Shown: positions 52,440 to 61,853, counted from the stretch's first letter. The stretch is 64,000 nt of DNA from Aureivirga marina (GCF_015767265.1 NZ_JADPIB010000005.1:186001-250000), one strand, 5' to 3'. Numbers and translations are program-made. Notes: generated by a model from the sequence alone, not told the origin.

Positions 52440-54965
52440 TTATTTTCTTTCATTTTCTAATAATTGATTTAAAGCCATTTCATCTGGGACTAAAACTTGT
52501 CTTGCTTTACTTCCCTCAAAAGGTCCTACAATTCCTGCTGCCTCTAATTGATCAATCAATCTTCCAGCTCGGTTATATCCTAGTTTTAATTTTCTTTGTA
52601 ATAAGGAAGCAGATCCTTGCTGTGCATGAACAATCAATAATGCTGCTTCTTTAAATAATTTATCGCGATCTTCTATGTCAATATCAAGACTCGTGCCACT
52701 TTCCTCTGAGCTGTATTCAGGAAGCATATGTGCATTTGGATATGCTTTTTGCATTCCAATATAATCTGTGATTCTTTCTACTTCTGGTGTATCAACAAAA
52801 GCACATTGTAAACGAAGTAAATCATTTCCTCCAGAATATAACATATCTCCTCGACCAATTAATTGGTCTGCTCCTGTACTATCTAAAATCGTTCTTGAAT
52901 CAATTTTTGAAGTTACTCTAAAAGCAATTCTCGCTGGGAAATTTGCTTTAATAATACCTGTAATAACATTCACAGAAGGTCTTTGTGTTGCAACAATCAA
53001 ATGAATTCCAACTGCTCTTGCAAGCTGGGCTAATCTTGCAATTGGTGTTTCTACTTCTTTTCCAGCAGTCATAATTAAATCTGCAAACTCATCAATCACC
53101 AAAACAATATATGGTAAAAATTTATGTCCATTTTCTGGATTCAGTTTTCTAGACTTAAATTTTGTGTTGTATTCTTTAATATTTCGAACCATTGCATTTT
53201 TCAATAAATCATAACGCGCGTCCATTTCAATACATAAAGAATTTAAAGTATCAATCACTTTTGTTGTATCCGTAATAATTGCATCCTCTGTGTCTGGCAA
53301 TTTAGCTAAGAAATGTCTTTCTATTTTATTGAATAAAGTTAATTCTACTTTTTTCGGATCTACTAAAACAAATTTAACTTCTGCTGGATGTTTTTTATAA
53401 ACCAAAGAAGTCAAAATTGCATTTAATCCAACAGATTTACCTTGTCCTGTTGCTCCTGCCATTAATAAGTGAGGCATTTTGGCTAAATCAACTACATAAG
53501 TTTCGTTTGAAATTGTTTTTCCTAAAGCAATAGGCAATTCCATTTCTGAATTTTGGAATTTCGTAGAAGAAATCACTGAACGCATAGAAACAATCGATGC
53601 TTTTCGATTTGGAACTTCAATTCCGATAGTTCCTTTTCCTGGAATTGGAGCAATAATACGAATTCCTAAAGCTGACAATGATAAAGCAATATCATCTTCT
53701 AAGTTTTTAATTTTAGAAATACGAACTCCAGCTTCTGGAATAATTTCATATAAAGTTACGGTTGGTCCAACAGTTGCTTTGATATGTTCAATTCCAATTT
53801 TATAATGTTTTAAAGTTTCAATAATTCGATTATTATTTGCTTCCAACTCTTCTTGATTTATAGAAATTGTTTCATCGTATTTCTTTAATAAATCAATTGA
53901 AGGAAACTGATAATTTCCTAATTCTAAAGTCGGATCAAATTCACCAAAATCATTTACTAATTTATCTGCTAAATTTTCCTCTACATGTTGCTCTTCTTTT
54001 TCAACAGCAACTTCTACTTCCAATTTTGGAATTTCCTCTTTTTCTTCCTCAGGTTTATTTGTAGAATAATTTTTAATCGTTGGTGTTAAGTTTTGAAGTG
54101 AACTTGTAAAAGAAGATTCTTCTTTTTCGATTTCACTTTTTGTTTTTTCAACAACAACTTGTTCTTCCTTCGTTTCTTCTGTTAATTCAAAAACAACTTT
54201 TGGTTCTTCTTTTGGTTTTGAAACAGGTTTCTTTTCAATTGGTTTTTGAACAGTTTCTTCTTTCTGTTTATTAATTTTCTCTTGTTTTTCCTTTGCTTCT
54301 TTAACTTTTAATTCTTCTTCTTTCTTTTTTGCTTTTTCTTTTTTAATGACATCTAATTCTTCTTTACGTTTTTCATAATGTTTTTTAGAAACATTAAATA
54401 AAGCCATAAAGAATCGTTTGATGTGTTCTGCATTAATTTTAAAACGAAGTGCTACATAAGAAAAAAGTGTAAATAAAATCAAAAGGAAAACTCCAATTTT
54501 CCCTAAAAAATGTTGTAAATAATCATTGATTTCAAAACCAATAATTCCAGAAGCAACCGTATTTTCAGAAAAAAGAAAACTAATCGTTACTGATAACCAA
54601 ACCATTCCTAAAATTCCCCATCTCCAATTTTTACGAAGTTTTTTATGATCTGCTTGAACCATTCGATATAAACCAGAAAAGAAAAGTAGAATAGCAAAAT
54701 TAAAAGAAGCTAAACCGAATCCTTTATACACAAAAATATATGCAACATATGCTCCAACTTTCCCCATTAAGTTGTGAACTTCCACATCTCTAGAGAAAAA
54801 TGAACCAATAATGCTTTGATCTTCATCCCAACTAACAAAAAATGAAATAAAAGAAATTGTTAGAAAAACGGAAAACAAAAGAAAAAACAATCCGATAATT
54901 GTTTGATGTTGTAAACTTTTATTAAACTCTTCTAATTTCTTTAAGGAAATACCTAATTTCTTCAT
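52440..54965 (-). CDS. ftsK: DNA translocase FtsK/SpoIIIE
   Basis: An 841-aa protein that pumps chromosome termini through the division septum. Four N-terminal membrane helices (about 23-180) are followed by a Lys/Glu-rich linker with strong charge (about 190-350). The motor domain has Walker A in LLMAGATGQGKSVGLNAILT (near 505) and Walker B in IVLVIDEFADLIMTAG. A C-terminal winged-helix gamma domain (about 775-841) has ASLLQRKLKLGYNRAGRLID. The linker is shorter than in E. coli. First gene of the operon down to ribB. Confidence 0.95.
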   Translation of the reverse strand: MKKLGISLKKLEEFNKSLQHQTIIGLFFLLFSVFLTISFISFFVSWDEDQSIIGSFFSRDVEVHNLMGKVGAYVAYIFVYKGFGLASFNFAILLFFSGLYRMVQADHKKLRKNWRWGILGMVWLSVTISFLFSENTVASGIIGFEINDYLQHFLGKIGVFLLILFTLFSYVALRFKINAEHIKRFFMALFNVSKKHYEKRKEELDVIKKEKAKKKEEELKVKEAKEKQEKINKQKEETVQKPIEKKPVSKPKEEPKVVFELTEETKEEQVVVEKTKSEIEKEESSFTSSLQNLTPTIKNYSTNKPEEEKEEIPKLEVEVAVEKEEQHVEENLADKLVNDFGEFDPTLELGNYQFPSIDLLKKYDETISINQEELEANNNRIIETLKHYKIGIEHIKATVGPTVTLYEIIPEAGVRISKIKNLEDDIALSLSALGIRIIAPIPGKGTIGIEVPNRKASIVSMRSVISSTKFQNSEMELPIALGKTISNETYVVDLAKMPHLLMAGATGQGKSVGLNAILTSLVYKKHPAEVKFVLVDPKKVELTLFNKIERHFLAKLPDTEDAIITDTTKVIDTLNSLCIEMDARYDLLKNAMVRNIKEYNTKFKSRKLNPENGHKFLPYIVLVIDEFADLIMTAGKEVETPIARLAQLARAVGIHLIVATQRPSVNVITGIIKANFPARIAFRVTSKIDSRTILDSTGADQLIGRGDMLYSGGNDLLRLQCAFVDTPEVERITDYIGMQKAYPNAHMLPEYSSEESGTSLDIDIEDRDKLFKEAALLIVHAQQGSASLLQRKLKLGYNRAGRLIDQLEAAGIVGPFEGSKARQVLVPDEMALNQLLENERK

Positions 54966-55239
54966 TTTATTTATTTTTAGTTAGAATTAACGATCATTTT
55001 TGAATTCAATTTTATAATCGCAAAAAATATATCTTTTAATTAATTTATTTTAATTTTCATCTACATTTTGTTGTTCTCAAAATTGTAAAATATTCAAACG
55101 GATTTTTCTATTGAAAATTTTGAGCCAAACTCAACTGGAAGCAACTTAAATTTACGATTAATATTTGTAAATATATAACTTCCTAACTGATAAAAACAGT
55201 GATTAACTGTAAGTTAAAAAACAATTTTAAGTAATTATT

Positions 55240-55620
55240 TTAAAATAGCACTAAAATTTTTGGAATGTAAATAATTAATCCAATAATTAAAGCACCTAAT
55301 GCAACAAAAGTTACAGCACCAGCAGCAACATCTTTTATAATTCCTATTTTCTTGTGATAATCTGGATGAATAAAATCTGCCACTCTTTCAATTCCTGTAT
55401 TTAAAGATTCTGTTGCCAGAACCACAGAAACTGCTAATGTTTGAATCATCCATTCAACTGGTGAAATATTAAAATAAAATCCTGCAATAATCATCAAAAC
55501 TCCAATCGAAGACTGTACCATAATACTATGCTCAGTTGTCAATAACAACCAAGCACCTTGAAAAGCAAATTTAATACTTCTGATACGCCCTCTTACAAAT
55601 CCATCTTTAGGGTTTTTCAT
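55240..55620 (-). CDS. dagK: Diacylglycerol kinase, DagK family
   Basis: A 126-aa membrane kinase with three helices. The DagK signature is ATESLNTGIERVADFI (near 68-83; Glu and Asn of the active site), with the N-terminal GRIRSIKFAFQGAWLLLTTE. Family members phosphorylate diacylglycerol or undecaprenol. It starts 10 bases after tpx and is probably co-transcribed. 274 bases without a gene separate it from ftsK. Confidence 0.92.
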   Translation of the reverse strand: MKNPKDGFVRGRIRSIKFAFQGAWLLLTTEHSIMVQSSIGVLMIIAGFYFNISPVEWMIQTLAVSVVLATESLNTGIERVADFIHPDYHKKIGIIKDVAAGAVTFVALGALIIGLIIYIPKILVLF

Positions 55621-55630
55621 AAAGTATTTT

Positions 55631-56128
55631 TTATAAAGATTTTAATGCATTTTCATAATTTGGTTCATCAACAATTTCCGAAACTTGCTCAGTATAAATT
55701 ACATTTCCTTCTTCATCAATTACAACAACAGCTCTTGAATGTAAATTAGCTAAAGGTCCATCGATAATCTCTAAACCGTAATCTTTTCCGAAAGATCCTG
55801 TAGCAAAATCAGAAGCAGTTTCTACATTTTCGATTCCTTCAGCACCACAAAAACGAGCTTGTGCAAAAGGTAAATCTCTAGAAACACAAACTACTTTGGT
55901 ATTCTCTAATTCACTTGCTTTTTTATTAAATTCTCTAACAGATGCAGCACAAGTTCCTGTATCAATACTTGGGAAAATATTCAAAACAATTTTTGTTCCT
56001 TTATAATCTTCTAAAGTAACTTTAGATAAATCTGTTTTGATTAATTCAAAATTTGGTGCTTTCTCTCCAACTTTTGGTAATTCACCATTTGTATGTATTT
56101 GGTTACCTTTTAATGTAATCGTAGCCAT
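55631..56128 (-). CDS. tpx: Thiol peroxidase Tpx
   Basis: A 165-aa atypical 2-Cys peroxiredoxin that reduces hydroperoxides. The peroxidatic Cys is in NIFPSIDTGTCAASVREFNK (near 60) and the resolving Cys in LPFAQARFCGAEGIEN (near 94). The N-terminal TLKGNQIHTNGELPKVGEKA and the Arg in the late AVVVIDEEGNVIYTEQVSEI region fit the family. Pairs with dagK. Confidence 0.95.
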   Translation of the reverse strand: MATITLKGNQIHTNGELPKVGEKAPNFELIKTDLSKVTLEDYKGTKIVLNIFPSIDTGTCAASVREFNKKASELENTKVVCVSRDLPFAQARFCGAEGIENVETASDFATGSFGKDYGLEIIDGPLANLHSRAVVVIDEEGNVIYTEQVSEIVDEPNYENALKSL

Positions 56129-56174
56129 GATATTTTTATTTAGTTTTTAAAGTTCAAAAATAGCTTAAAAAGCA

Positions 56175-56203
56175 AAAACTCCCGAATTTCTTCGAGAGTT
56201 TTT
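56175..56203 (-). terminator. Terminator after the peroxiredoxin gene
   Basis: On the minus strand AAAAACTCTCGAA pairs with TTCGGGAGTTTTT (one G-U) around GAAA; the same pairing has a mismatch on the plus strand. Confidence 0.78.
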
Positions 56204-56223
56204 AGAAAATATTATCTACTTTA

Positions 56224-56856
56224 TTAGTTTTTAGACAAATATTCAGCAATTCCGTCGTGAGTTGCTAATAATCCTTCTTTTTCAGAGTTCCAGTTTGCTG
56301 GACAAGCTTCACCGTGCTCTTCGTTGAATTTCAACGCATCAACCATTCTTAAAGCTTCATCAACATTTCTTCCTAACGGTAAATCATTTACGATTTGGTG
56401 ACGAACGATTCCTTCTTTGTCAATTAAGAATAATCCTCTGTAAGCGATTAATTCTCCATCAGCTTGTAATTCACCGTTATCATCATAATAATAATCTCCA
56501 GCTAAAACATCGTAGTTTTTAGAGATTGTTTTATTTGTATCAGCAACTAATGGATAAGTAATTCCTTTAATTCCACCTGCAGCTTTGTCCATTTGTAACC
56601 ATCCCCAGTGAGATTGCTCAGTATCTGTAGATACAGCAACTACAGCTACTCCTCTTTCTTCAAATTCTGCTAATTTTGATTGGAAAGCGTGTAATTCTGT
56701 TGGACAAACAAATGTAAAATCTTTTGGGTAAAAGAATAATACTACATATTTATCTCCTTTGAATTGCTCTAATGTAAAGTCAGAAACGAACTCTCCTCCG
56801 TTTACAACTGCTTGTGCGCTAAATTGAGGTGCTTTTTTACCTACTAATACAGCCAT
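56224..56856 (-). CDS. Typical 2-Cys peroxiredoxin (AhpC/Prx)
   Basis: A 210-aa peroxidase. The peroxidatic Cys is in YPKDFTFVCPTELHAFQ (near 51) and the resolving Cys in HGEACPANWNSEKEG (near 175). The GGIK and C-terminal YL-containing helix (GIAEYLSKN) resemble the eukaryote-like, overoxidation-sensitive GGLG/YF arrangement, here in altered form. Its length of 210 aa is longer than E. coli AhpC. Own promoter at 56899-56906; no reductase gene alongside. Confidence 0.93.
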   Translation of the reverse strand: MAVLVGKKAPQFSAQAVVNGGEFVSDFTLEQFKGDKYVVLFFYPKDFTFVCPTELHAFQSKLAEFEERGVAVVAVSTDTEQSHWGWLQMDKAAGGIKGITYPLVADTNKTISKNYDVLAGDYYYDDNGELQADGELIAYRGLFLIDKEGIVRHQIVNDLPLGRNVDEALRMVDALKFNEEHGEACPANWNSEKEGLLATHDGIAEYLSKN

Positions 56857-56898
56857 TTTTTATATTGTTTTATGATTATTAATTTAATTTTCTTAGTG

Positions 56899-56906
56899 CA
56901 AATATA
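56899..56906 (-). promoter_or_regulatory. -7 promoter box of the peroxiredoxin gene
   Basis: On the minus strand it reads TATATTTG (TAnnTTTG), 42 bases before the ATG. Confidence 0.5.
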
Positions 56907-57088
56907 TAGATTCTATATACTGTTTTGCTAAAATGAAATTTTAATATTTTATTTTATGATAGATTTTCTTTATCTCAACTTTGGAATCAAGTATAAGTTT
57001 TATCTATTCAATTCAAAAAGAATATACCTCTTATTTATTTTAACATAAATATAAATCATTTTAGATGAATCTACGAAGAAAAAATAGA

Positions 57089-57096
57089 TACCTTTG
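57089..57096 (+). promoter_or_regulatory. -7 promoter box of the MATE gene
   Basis: TACCTTTG (TAnnTTTG), 24 bases before the ATG at 57121. Confidence 0.5.
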
Positions 57097-57120
57097 CGAG
57101 CTTTTTGAATTATTCGAATC

Positions 57121-58473
57121 ATGTTGAAAAATATCACAAATTATACTAAAGAGTTTAAATACAATCTTAAACTTTCTATTCCCGTAATGCTAGGTTCTCT
57201 TGGTCATCTCATGGTTGGACTTGTAGATGATATTATGATTGGAAGTTTAGGACCTGTAGAACTTGCTGCTTCTTCTCTTGGAAATAGTATCTTTTTTATA
57301 GCGCTTTCTTTAGGTGTTGGATTTTCTTTTGCAATTACACCATTAATTGCAGAAGCAGATGGAAAATCAAACAAAGAAAAAGGAAGAAAAATTTTTCAAC
57401 ATTCTTTTTTATTAATGTCTTTAATGGGAATTGTTTTAGCGATTTTACTTTATATTTCTAAACATTTCCTCCATCATATGAATCAACCAGAAGAAGTTGT
57501 AGAACTTGCAAAACCATACTTCTCCATCATAATTTTTACTATAATTCCAATTATGATGTTTCAAAGTTTACGGCAATTTGCGGATGGTTTATCACAAACA
57601 AAATATGCCATGTACGCAATTGTTATTACAAATGTGGTAAACATTTTAGTGAATTATATGTTGATTTATGGAATTTGGTTTTTCCCAAGATTAGAACTTG
57701 TAGGAGCTGCAATTGGAACACTAACTTCTCGTGTTGTGATGTTTTTATTTATGTTTTTAATTCTAAAAAAGAAACATAAATTCCGTCCTTTTATGAAGCT
57801 TATTAAAAGAAAAGATTTACATCGTTTTTATTATAGAAAAATTATCAATCTTGGAATTCCTTCTTCTCTTCAAATGCTTTTTGAAGTTGGACTTTTTTCT
57901 GCTTCTGTATTGTTAGCAGGAACATTAGGTGCTTTTCCACAAGCAGCAAATCAGATTGCAATTAAATTGGCTTCTGTAACTTTTATGATTGCTTCTGGAC
58001 TTTCGGTAGCTACAACTATTCGTGTCGGAAATCAAAAAGGTTTACAACGTTATAAAGATTTGAGAAGAATTGCATTTTCAAATTTTCTTTTAATATTTTT
58101 AATTATGTTCGTTTTTGCAATTTTATTTTCAGTAATGAAAAATATGCTTCCGTGGATTTTCACAGAAAACTTTGAAGTAGTAGAAATTGCATCTGGACTT
58201 TTAATTTTAGCAGCATTATTCCAACTTTCAGATGGTTTACAAGTTGTAATTATCGGATCTTTAAGAGGAATGCAAGATGTGATTATTCCAACAATTTTAA
58301 CTTTAATCGCATATTGGTTTATTGGATTCCCTGTAAGTTATTATTTTGGTTTACACACCAATTTAGGCACAAAAGGAATTTGGATTGGACTTTTAACAGG
58401 ATTAACAGCTTCTGCTGCTTTACTTTTTATTCGATTTAATCAATTAACAAAAAAACTAATTCAATCAAAATAG
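57121..58473 (+). CDS. MATE family efflux transporter (NorM-like)
   Basis: A 450-aa 12-helix exporter. Family motifs include SIPVMLGSLGHLMVGLVDDI MIG-type start, LVDDIMIGSLGPVELAASSL, FAITPLIAEADGK, LRQFADGLSQTKYAMYAIVI and the second-half GLSVATTIRVGNQKGLQRYK. It exports cationic drugs or metabolites in exchange for Na+ or H+. A 76-aa gene starts 2 bases after its stop and is surely co-transcribed. Confidence 0.92.
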   Translation: MLKNITNYTKEFKYNLKLSIPVMLGSLGHLMVGLVDDIMIGSLGPVELAASSLGNSIFFIALSLGVGFSFAITPLIAEADGKSNKEKGRKIFQHSFLLMSLMGIVLAILLYISKHFLHHMNQPEEVVELAKPYFSIIIFTIIPIMMFQSLRQFADGLSQTKYAMYAIVITNVVNILVNYMLIYGIWFFPRLELVGAAIGTLTSRVVMFLFMFLILKKKHKFRPFMKLIKRKDLHRFYYRKIINLGIPSSLQMLFEVGLFSASVLLAGTLGAFPQAANQIAIKLASVTFMIASGLSVATTIRVGNQKGLQRYKDLRRIAFSNFLLIFLIMFVFAILFSVMKNMLPWIFTENFEVVEIASGLLILAALFQLSDGLQVVIIGSLRGMQDVIIPTILTLIAYWFIGFPVSYYFGLHTNLGTKGIWIGLLTGLTASAALLFIRFNQLTKKLIQSK

Positions 58474-58475
58474 AT

Positions 58476-58706
58476 ATGGAAATACCAAGATTTTTATTAG
58501 GAGACAATACAGATTTTCAAGATTCAATTTTTGTAATTCACACAGAATTCCCAAGATTTATCATCAATTTAGTAGATGATGAAATCGAATGGCTTGAAGA
58601 TTTACAACAAGGAGATGTCGATGAATTAGCAAATCAAGTAAGTTCGCTTATTGAAGAAGCTAGTACGTTCTACGACAGAGAAATGAAACGTTACGAAGAA
58701 GCTTAG
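58476..58706 (+). CDS. Small acidic cytoplasmic protein, 76 aa
   Basis: It begins MEIPRFLLGDNTDFQDSIFV and has IHTEFPRFIINLVDDEIEWL, then an acidic helix (VDELANQVSSLIEEASTFYD) ending in EEA. No signal peptide or membrane helix. Proteins with this start occur in other flavobacteria as far as I recall, but without a known role. Translationally close to the MATE gene. Confidence 0.7.
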   Translation: MEIPRFLLGDNTDFQDSIFVIHTEFPRFIINLVDDEIEWLEDLQQGDVDELANQVSSLIEEASTFYDREMKRYEEA

Positions 58707-58791
58707 TTTTGGAAAAATAGTTTTACTATAGCGTATTTTTTTGTATATTCGCTATCCGAAATATTTAGATTTCAAATAACTAGAATAAAAA

Positions 58792-58830
58792 AAGAGGATG
58801 TATAGACCCGTTAAACATCCTCTTAAAATT
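58792..58830. terminator. Hairpin terminator between the MATE unit and the HHH gene
   Basis: AAGAGGATGT / ACATCCTCTT with a 13-base loop. The T run lies on the minus-strand side, so it is better as terminator of the minus-strand HHH gene, though it can stop both. Confidence 0.6.
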
Positions 58831-58990
58831 AATTCAAATTCAAATAACTATATAATGAAAAGATTACTATTATTTTCTAATTAGGTTTTCAAATTAATCA
58901 AATTAAATAAGTCTAGTTTTTATTAATCTTTCATTACAATATTAAATTTAATATTTTTTTCTTAAATATTTTAGAATCTTTCTAAAAATT

Positions 58991-59515
58991 TTATTTTTCT
59001 AAATCTTTTACTTGCTTCACCCACTGATTCCCTTGAATTTTACTAAAAGGATAATTTGTTAAAATGGAAATTAATTGTAAATCGTTCTTATTTAAGTTTA
59101 AAATTTGCGCATAATTTGTAATTCCAATCTCATTTAGCTTCTTTTCCAAAACAGGACCAATTCCTTTTATTTTTTTCAAATCATCTTTATTTTCATGATT
59201 TGGTTTTCCAATTCTTTCAAAATTTAATTCAGGAGATTTTTCTGAAGTTTTCTTCTTTGATTTCACTTCCTTTTTTTCTTCATTTTCTTCCTTCACCTCA
59301 ATAATATCTTCTTCTTTTACATCCTCCGCCCAATCTTCTTTTGGTTTATCTTTTTCTGGAGCATCTTCTACAATCGCATCATCAAAAGGAATATTTTTAT
59401 CTCTATTTAAAACCGATTTTTTTTTTGCTAAAATATAGACAATAATAATCACGGCTAAAATCCATAATAATATCTCAAAAGTACTTCCTATGCTTAAAAG
59501 TATAGCTAATTTCAT
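58991..59515 (-). CDS. Membrane-anchored helix-hairpin-helix protein
   Basis: A 174-aa protein with an N-terminal hydrophobic helix (FEILLWILAVIIIVYILA, about 13-30) and a very charged Lys/Glu/Asp linker (about 45-105). A C-terminal helix-hairpin-helix domain follows (KKIKGIGPVLEKKLNEIGIT then NYAQILNLNKNDLQLI). Such HHH ends resemble the flap-endonuclease-like or L21-fused HHH modules that bind nucleic acid or protein, but a membrane-tethered version has no assigned role. Confidence 0.78.
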   Translation of the reverse strand: MKLAILLSIGSTFEILLWILAVIIIVYILAKKKSVLNRDKNIPFDDAIVEDAPEKDKPKEDWAEDVKEEDIIEVKEENEEKKEVKSKKKTSEKSPELNFERIGKPNHENKDDLKKIKGIGPVLEKKLNEIGITNYAQILNLNKNDLQLISILTNYPFSKIQGNQWVKQVKDLEK

Positions 59516-59739
59516 GGTTTGTCGATTTTACTTCTTTCTTAAAATTACAACCGTAGAAAAAAAAGCGCATGTAATAATTTGTTAAATAAACAGTCTTTCT
59601 TAGCTCCTTTTCTTTTTTTATGATTTTTTTAAAGGTTTTTTTTGTGTATTTTAAATTATATTTATTCAAATTTCGGATTTGTTTAGAAGGAGTTTGAATT
59701 CTTTTTTAGAATTTAAAATCGAAATATCAACAGATTTGT

Positions 59740-59747
59740 TACTTTTG
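59740..59747 (+). promoter_or_regulatory. -7 promoter box immediately before a start codon
   Basis: TACTTTTG (TAnnTTTG) ends 5 bases before the ATG at 59753. If used, the transcript would be leaderless or nearly so. Confidence 0.35.
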
Positions 59748-59752
59748 AGTTT

Positions 59753-60127
59753 ATGAAAAAAATTTTAATCGCAATAGGAATTACAATCACAGCTATCAAT
59801 TTTAGTTGTGAACAAAAAAACACTAGCAAACGTTTTAGATCAGGAACTTTTGAAGTTCCAGCAGGTGAAAATCATGATAAATTTACATTTGTTCGAAAAG
59901 ATTCATTACAAATCGAAAATTACGGTGGCGTAATCGATACGTTGATTGTCCAATGGCAAGATGATTTTAACTATACAGCAAAATATTTACATCCAAAAAA
60001 ATCTATTGAAAAGCAAATTTTTCATTTTCAGATTACTGGTGTAAAAGACAATTCATACACTTATAAATTTAAAATAGGTGATTCTAATTATAATCAAGAA
60101 GGTACTGTGATCAAAATAAAAGATTAA
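59753..60127 (+). CDS. Small lipoprotein, 124 aa
   Basis: A lipoprotein signal peptide ends in INFSC (Cys19). The mature part is beta-rich and short (FRSGTFEVPAGENHDKFTFV, DSLQIENYGGVIDTLIVQWQ, YTYKFKIGDSNYNQEGTVIK). No family recognised with certainty. It starts a likely operon with TerC (8 bases later) and the thioredoxin-TPR gene. Confidence 0.68.
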   Translation: MKKILIAIGITITAINFSCEQKNTSKRFRSGTFEVPAGENHDKFTFVRKDSLQIENYGGVIDTLIVQWQDDFNYTAKYLHPKKSIEKQIFHFQITGVKDNSYTYKFKIGDSNYNQEGTVIKIKD

Positions 60128-60134
60128 ATATTTT

Positions 60135-60917
60135 ATGGAAATATTTCTCATTCCAGACACATGGATGGCGTTACTGACTTTAACTTTTCTCGAAATAGTT
60201 CTAGGAATTGATAATATCATTTTTATCTCCATTTTAGTTGGGAAATTGCCTGAGAGACTTCATACAAAAGCCACAAATCTTGGTTTATTATTGGCTATGG
60301 CTTTCCGAATCGTAATGATTTTTGGAGTTACATTGCTTTTTAAACTGAAAAAACCATTTTGGTCTGTTGATATCGGATGGTTTGAAATTGATTTGAGCGG
60401 ACAAGGTCTCATCATGATGCTTGGAGGAATGTTTCTTCTTTATAAAAGTACAAGCGAAATTCATCAAAAAATTGAAGGTCAGGAAGATCATTCTGTAAAT
60501 AGTAGAAAAAAAGCAAATACTTTAGTAAAAGTTCTAATTCAAATCATTTTAATTGATATCGTTTTCTCTTTTGATTCTATTTTAACTGCTGTCGGAATGA
60601 CAAATGGAATTGAAGGCGCGTTTCTTATTATGGTAATTGCTGTTGTAATTTCTATTCTTATCATGATGTCATTTGCAAATGCAATCAGACGTTTTGTAAA
60701 TAAACATCCGACTATTCAAATCCTTGGACTTTCTTTTTTACTTCTAATAGGTTTTATGTTAATTGCAGAAGGAGCGCATCTCTCAGATGCCGAAGTGTTT
60801 AACAAAGATGTTGGTGTAATTCCTAAAGGTTATCTTTATTTCTCTATCGCATTTTCACTTCTTGTGGAAGTGATTAATATGAGAATTCAAAAAAGAAGAG
60901 CTAAAAAAAATCAATAA
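60135..60917 (+). CDS. TerC family integral membrane protein
   Basis: A 260-aa protein with about seven helices. The TerC signature is in LTFLEIVLGIDNIIFISILV (near 16-35), which holds the conserved Glu and Asp-Asn, and IDIVFSFDSILTAVGM (near 138) repeats it in the second half. It ends in a basic tail (RIQKRRAKKNQ). Members export Mn2+ or act with metal loading of secreted proteins; tellurite resistance is a historical name. Middle gene of a three-gene unit. Confidence 0.9.
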   Translation: MEIFLIPDTWMALLTLTFLEIVLGIDNIIFISILVGKLPERLHTKATNLGLLLAMAFRIVMIFGVTLLFKLKKPFWSVDIGWFEIDLSGQGLIMMLGGMFLLYKSTSEIHQKIEGQEDHSVNSRKKANTLVKVLIQIILIDIVFSFDSILTAVGMTNGIEGAFLIMVIAVVISILIMMSFANAIRRFVNKHPTIQILGLSFLLLIGFMLIAEGAHLSDAEVFNKDVGVIPKGYLYFSIAFSLLVEVINMRIQKRRAKKNQ

Positions 60918-60936
60918 ATTATCAAATACCAACAAA

Positions 60937-61821
60937 ATGAAAAAAAGATTATTAGTCGTTTTCATGTGCATTTCTACTTTTGTATTTGCACAAGATATTC
61001 ATCGCTTTGAAGATGCAAAAGGTAATTCACATTTATGTGGTGAATTTCCATTAAAAACCTTAGAAAAAGACGAAGCTTTTCAAGAATGGTTTGTCAAAAA
61101 TTATGACAATTTTCCAAAAACTGAAAAACAAAAATGGGCAAAAAAACTAAAAGATGTTCAAGTCGATATTTACCTTGGAACTTGGTGTGGTGATAGTAAA
61201 AGATGGGTTCCAAGATTTGTAAAAATCTGGGATGATCTTGGTTTAAAAAGAGAACAATTAAATTTTATCGCACTTTATAATTCTTCTGTCGAAGGAAAAT
61301 ACAAACAAGGTCCAAACGGCGAAGAAAAAGGTAAAAAAATTCATAGAGTTCCAACATTTATCTTCAAAAAAGACAATCAAGAAATTGCTAGAATTGTAGA
61401 AACACCAAATAATACATTAGAAACAGATTTAAAACAAATTGCTTTTGAATGTCCTTCGGAACCAAATTATCGTGCTGCAACTTATATTTTAGATGCTTTC
61501 CAAGGAAAAACTGTAGAACAGATTAAAATGGAATTCAACAAACATTATTCTACTGTGTATTATAAAACTAAAAATCGAAGAGAATTAAATACACTAGGTT
61601 ATGTATTTTTAGAAGCAGGAAAAGTTCAAGAAGCTTTAATTGTTTTAAAAATTAATACATACATGTTTCAACACGATCCAAATGTTTATGATAGTTACGC
61701 AGAAGCTTTAGCAATTGCTGGAGAAACTGAAAAAGCTATTGATAATTATCGAAAAGTTTTATTGCTTGATCGAAGTAATGAAAATGCACAAGAAAAACTC
61801 CAAGAATTATATAAGAAATAA
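60937..61821 (+). CDS. Secreted thioredoxin-fold protein with TPR-like C-terminus
   Basis: A 294-aa periplasmic protein. The signal peptide (FMCISTFVFAQ) precedes a thioredoxin-like domain (about 70-165) with active site YLGTWCGDSKRWVPRF: a CGDS motif in place of CxxC, so only one redox Cys. VPTFIFKKDNQEIARIVETP supplies the cis-Pro. From about 195 on, two TPR-like helix pairs follow (GYVFLEAGKVQEALIVLKIN, SYAEALAIAGETEKAIDNYR). A single-Cys thioredoxin fold suggests a chaperone, isomerase or reductase for mixed disulphides. Confidence 0.83.
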   Translation: MKKRLLVVFMCISTFVFAQDIHRFEDAKGNSHLCGEFPLKTLEKDEAFQEWFVKNYDNFPKTEKQKWAKKLKDVQVDIYLGTWCGDSKRWVPRFVKIWDDLGLKREQLNFIALYNSSVEGKYKQGPNGEEKGKKIHRVPTFIFKKDNQEIARIVETPNNTLETDLKQIAFECPSEPNYRAATYILDAFQGKTVEQIKMEFNKHYSTVYYKTKNRRELNTLGYVFLEAGKVQEALIVLKINTYMFQHDPNVYDSYAEALAIAGETEKAIDNYRKVLLLDRSNENAQEKLQELYKK

Positions 61822-61825
61822 TCTC

Positions 61826-61853
61826 AAAACCTGTTTCCATGGAAGCAGGTTTT
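61826..61853 (+). terminator. Terminator after the thioredoxin-TPR gene
   Basis: AAAACCTG / CAGGTTTT outer stem with an inner TTTCC / GGAAG extension, 4 bases after the stop. Confidence 0.78.

Noticed and set aside
52165-52467. 100-aa ORF antisense to lolA and the ftsK end
   Set aside because: Shadow of AT-rich coding sequence with no start signal.
54966-55239. Possible small gene or RNA between dagK and ftsK
   Set aside because: Only short frames without start context and a weak 5-bp hairpin (ACAGT-gatta-ACTGT) are visible.
58728-58755. Small hairpin ATAGCG / CGCTAT after the 76-aa gene
   Set aside because: Only six base pairs with a 16-base loop; expected by chance in this sequence.
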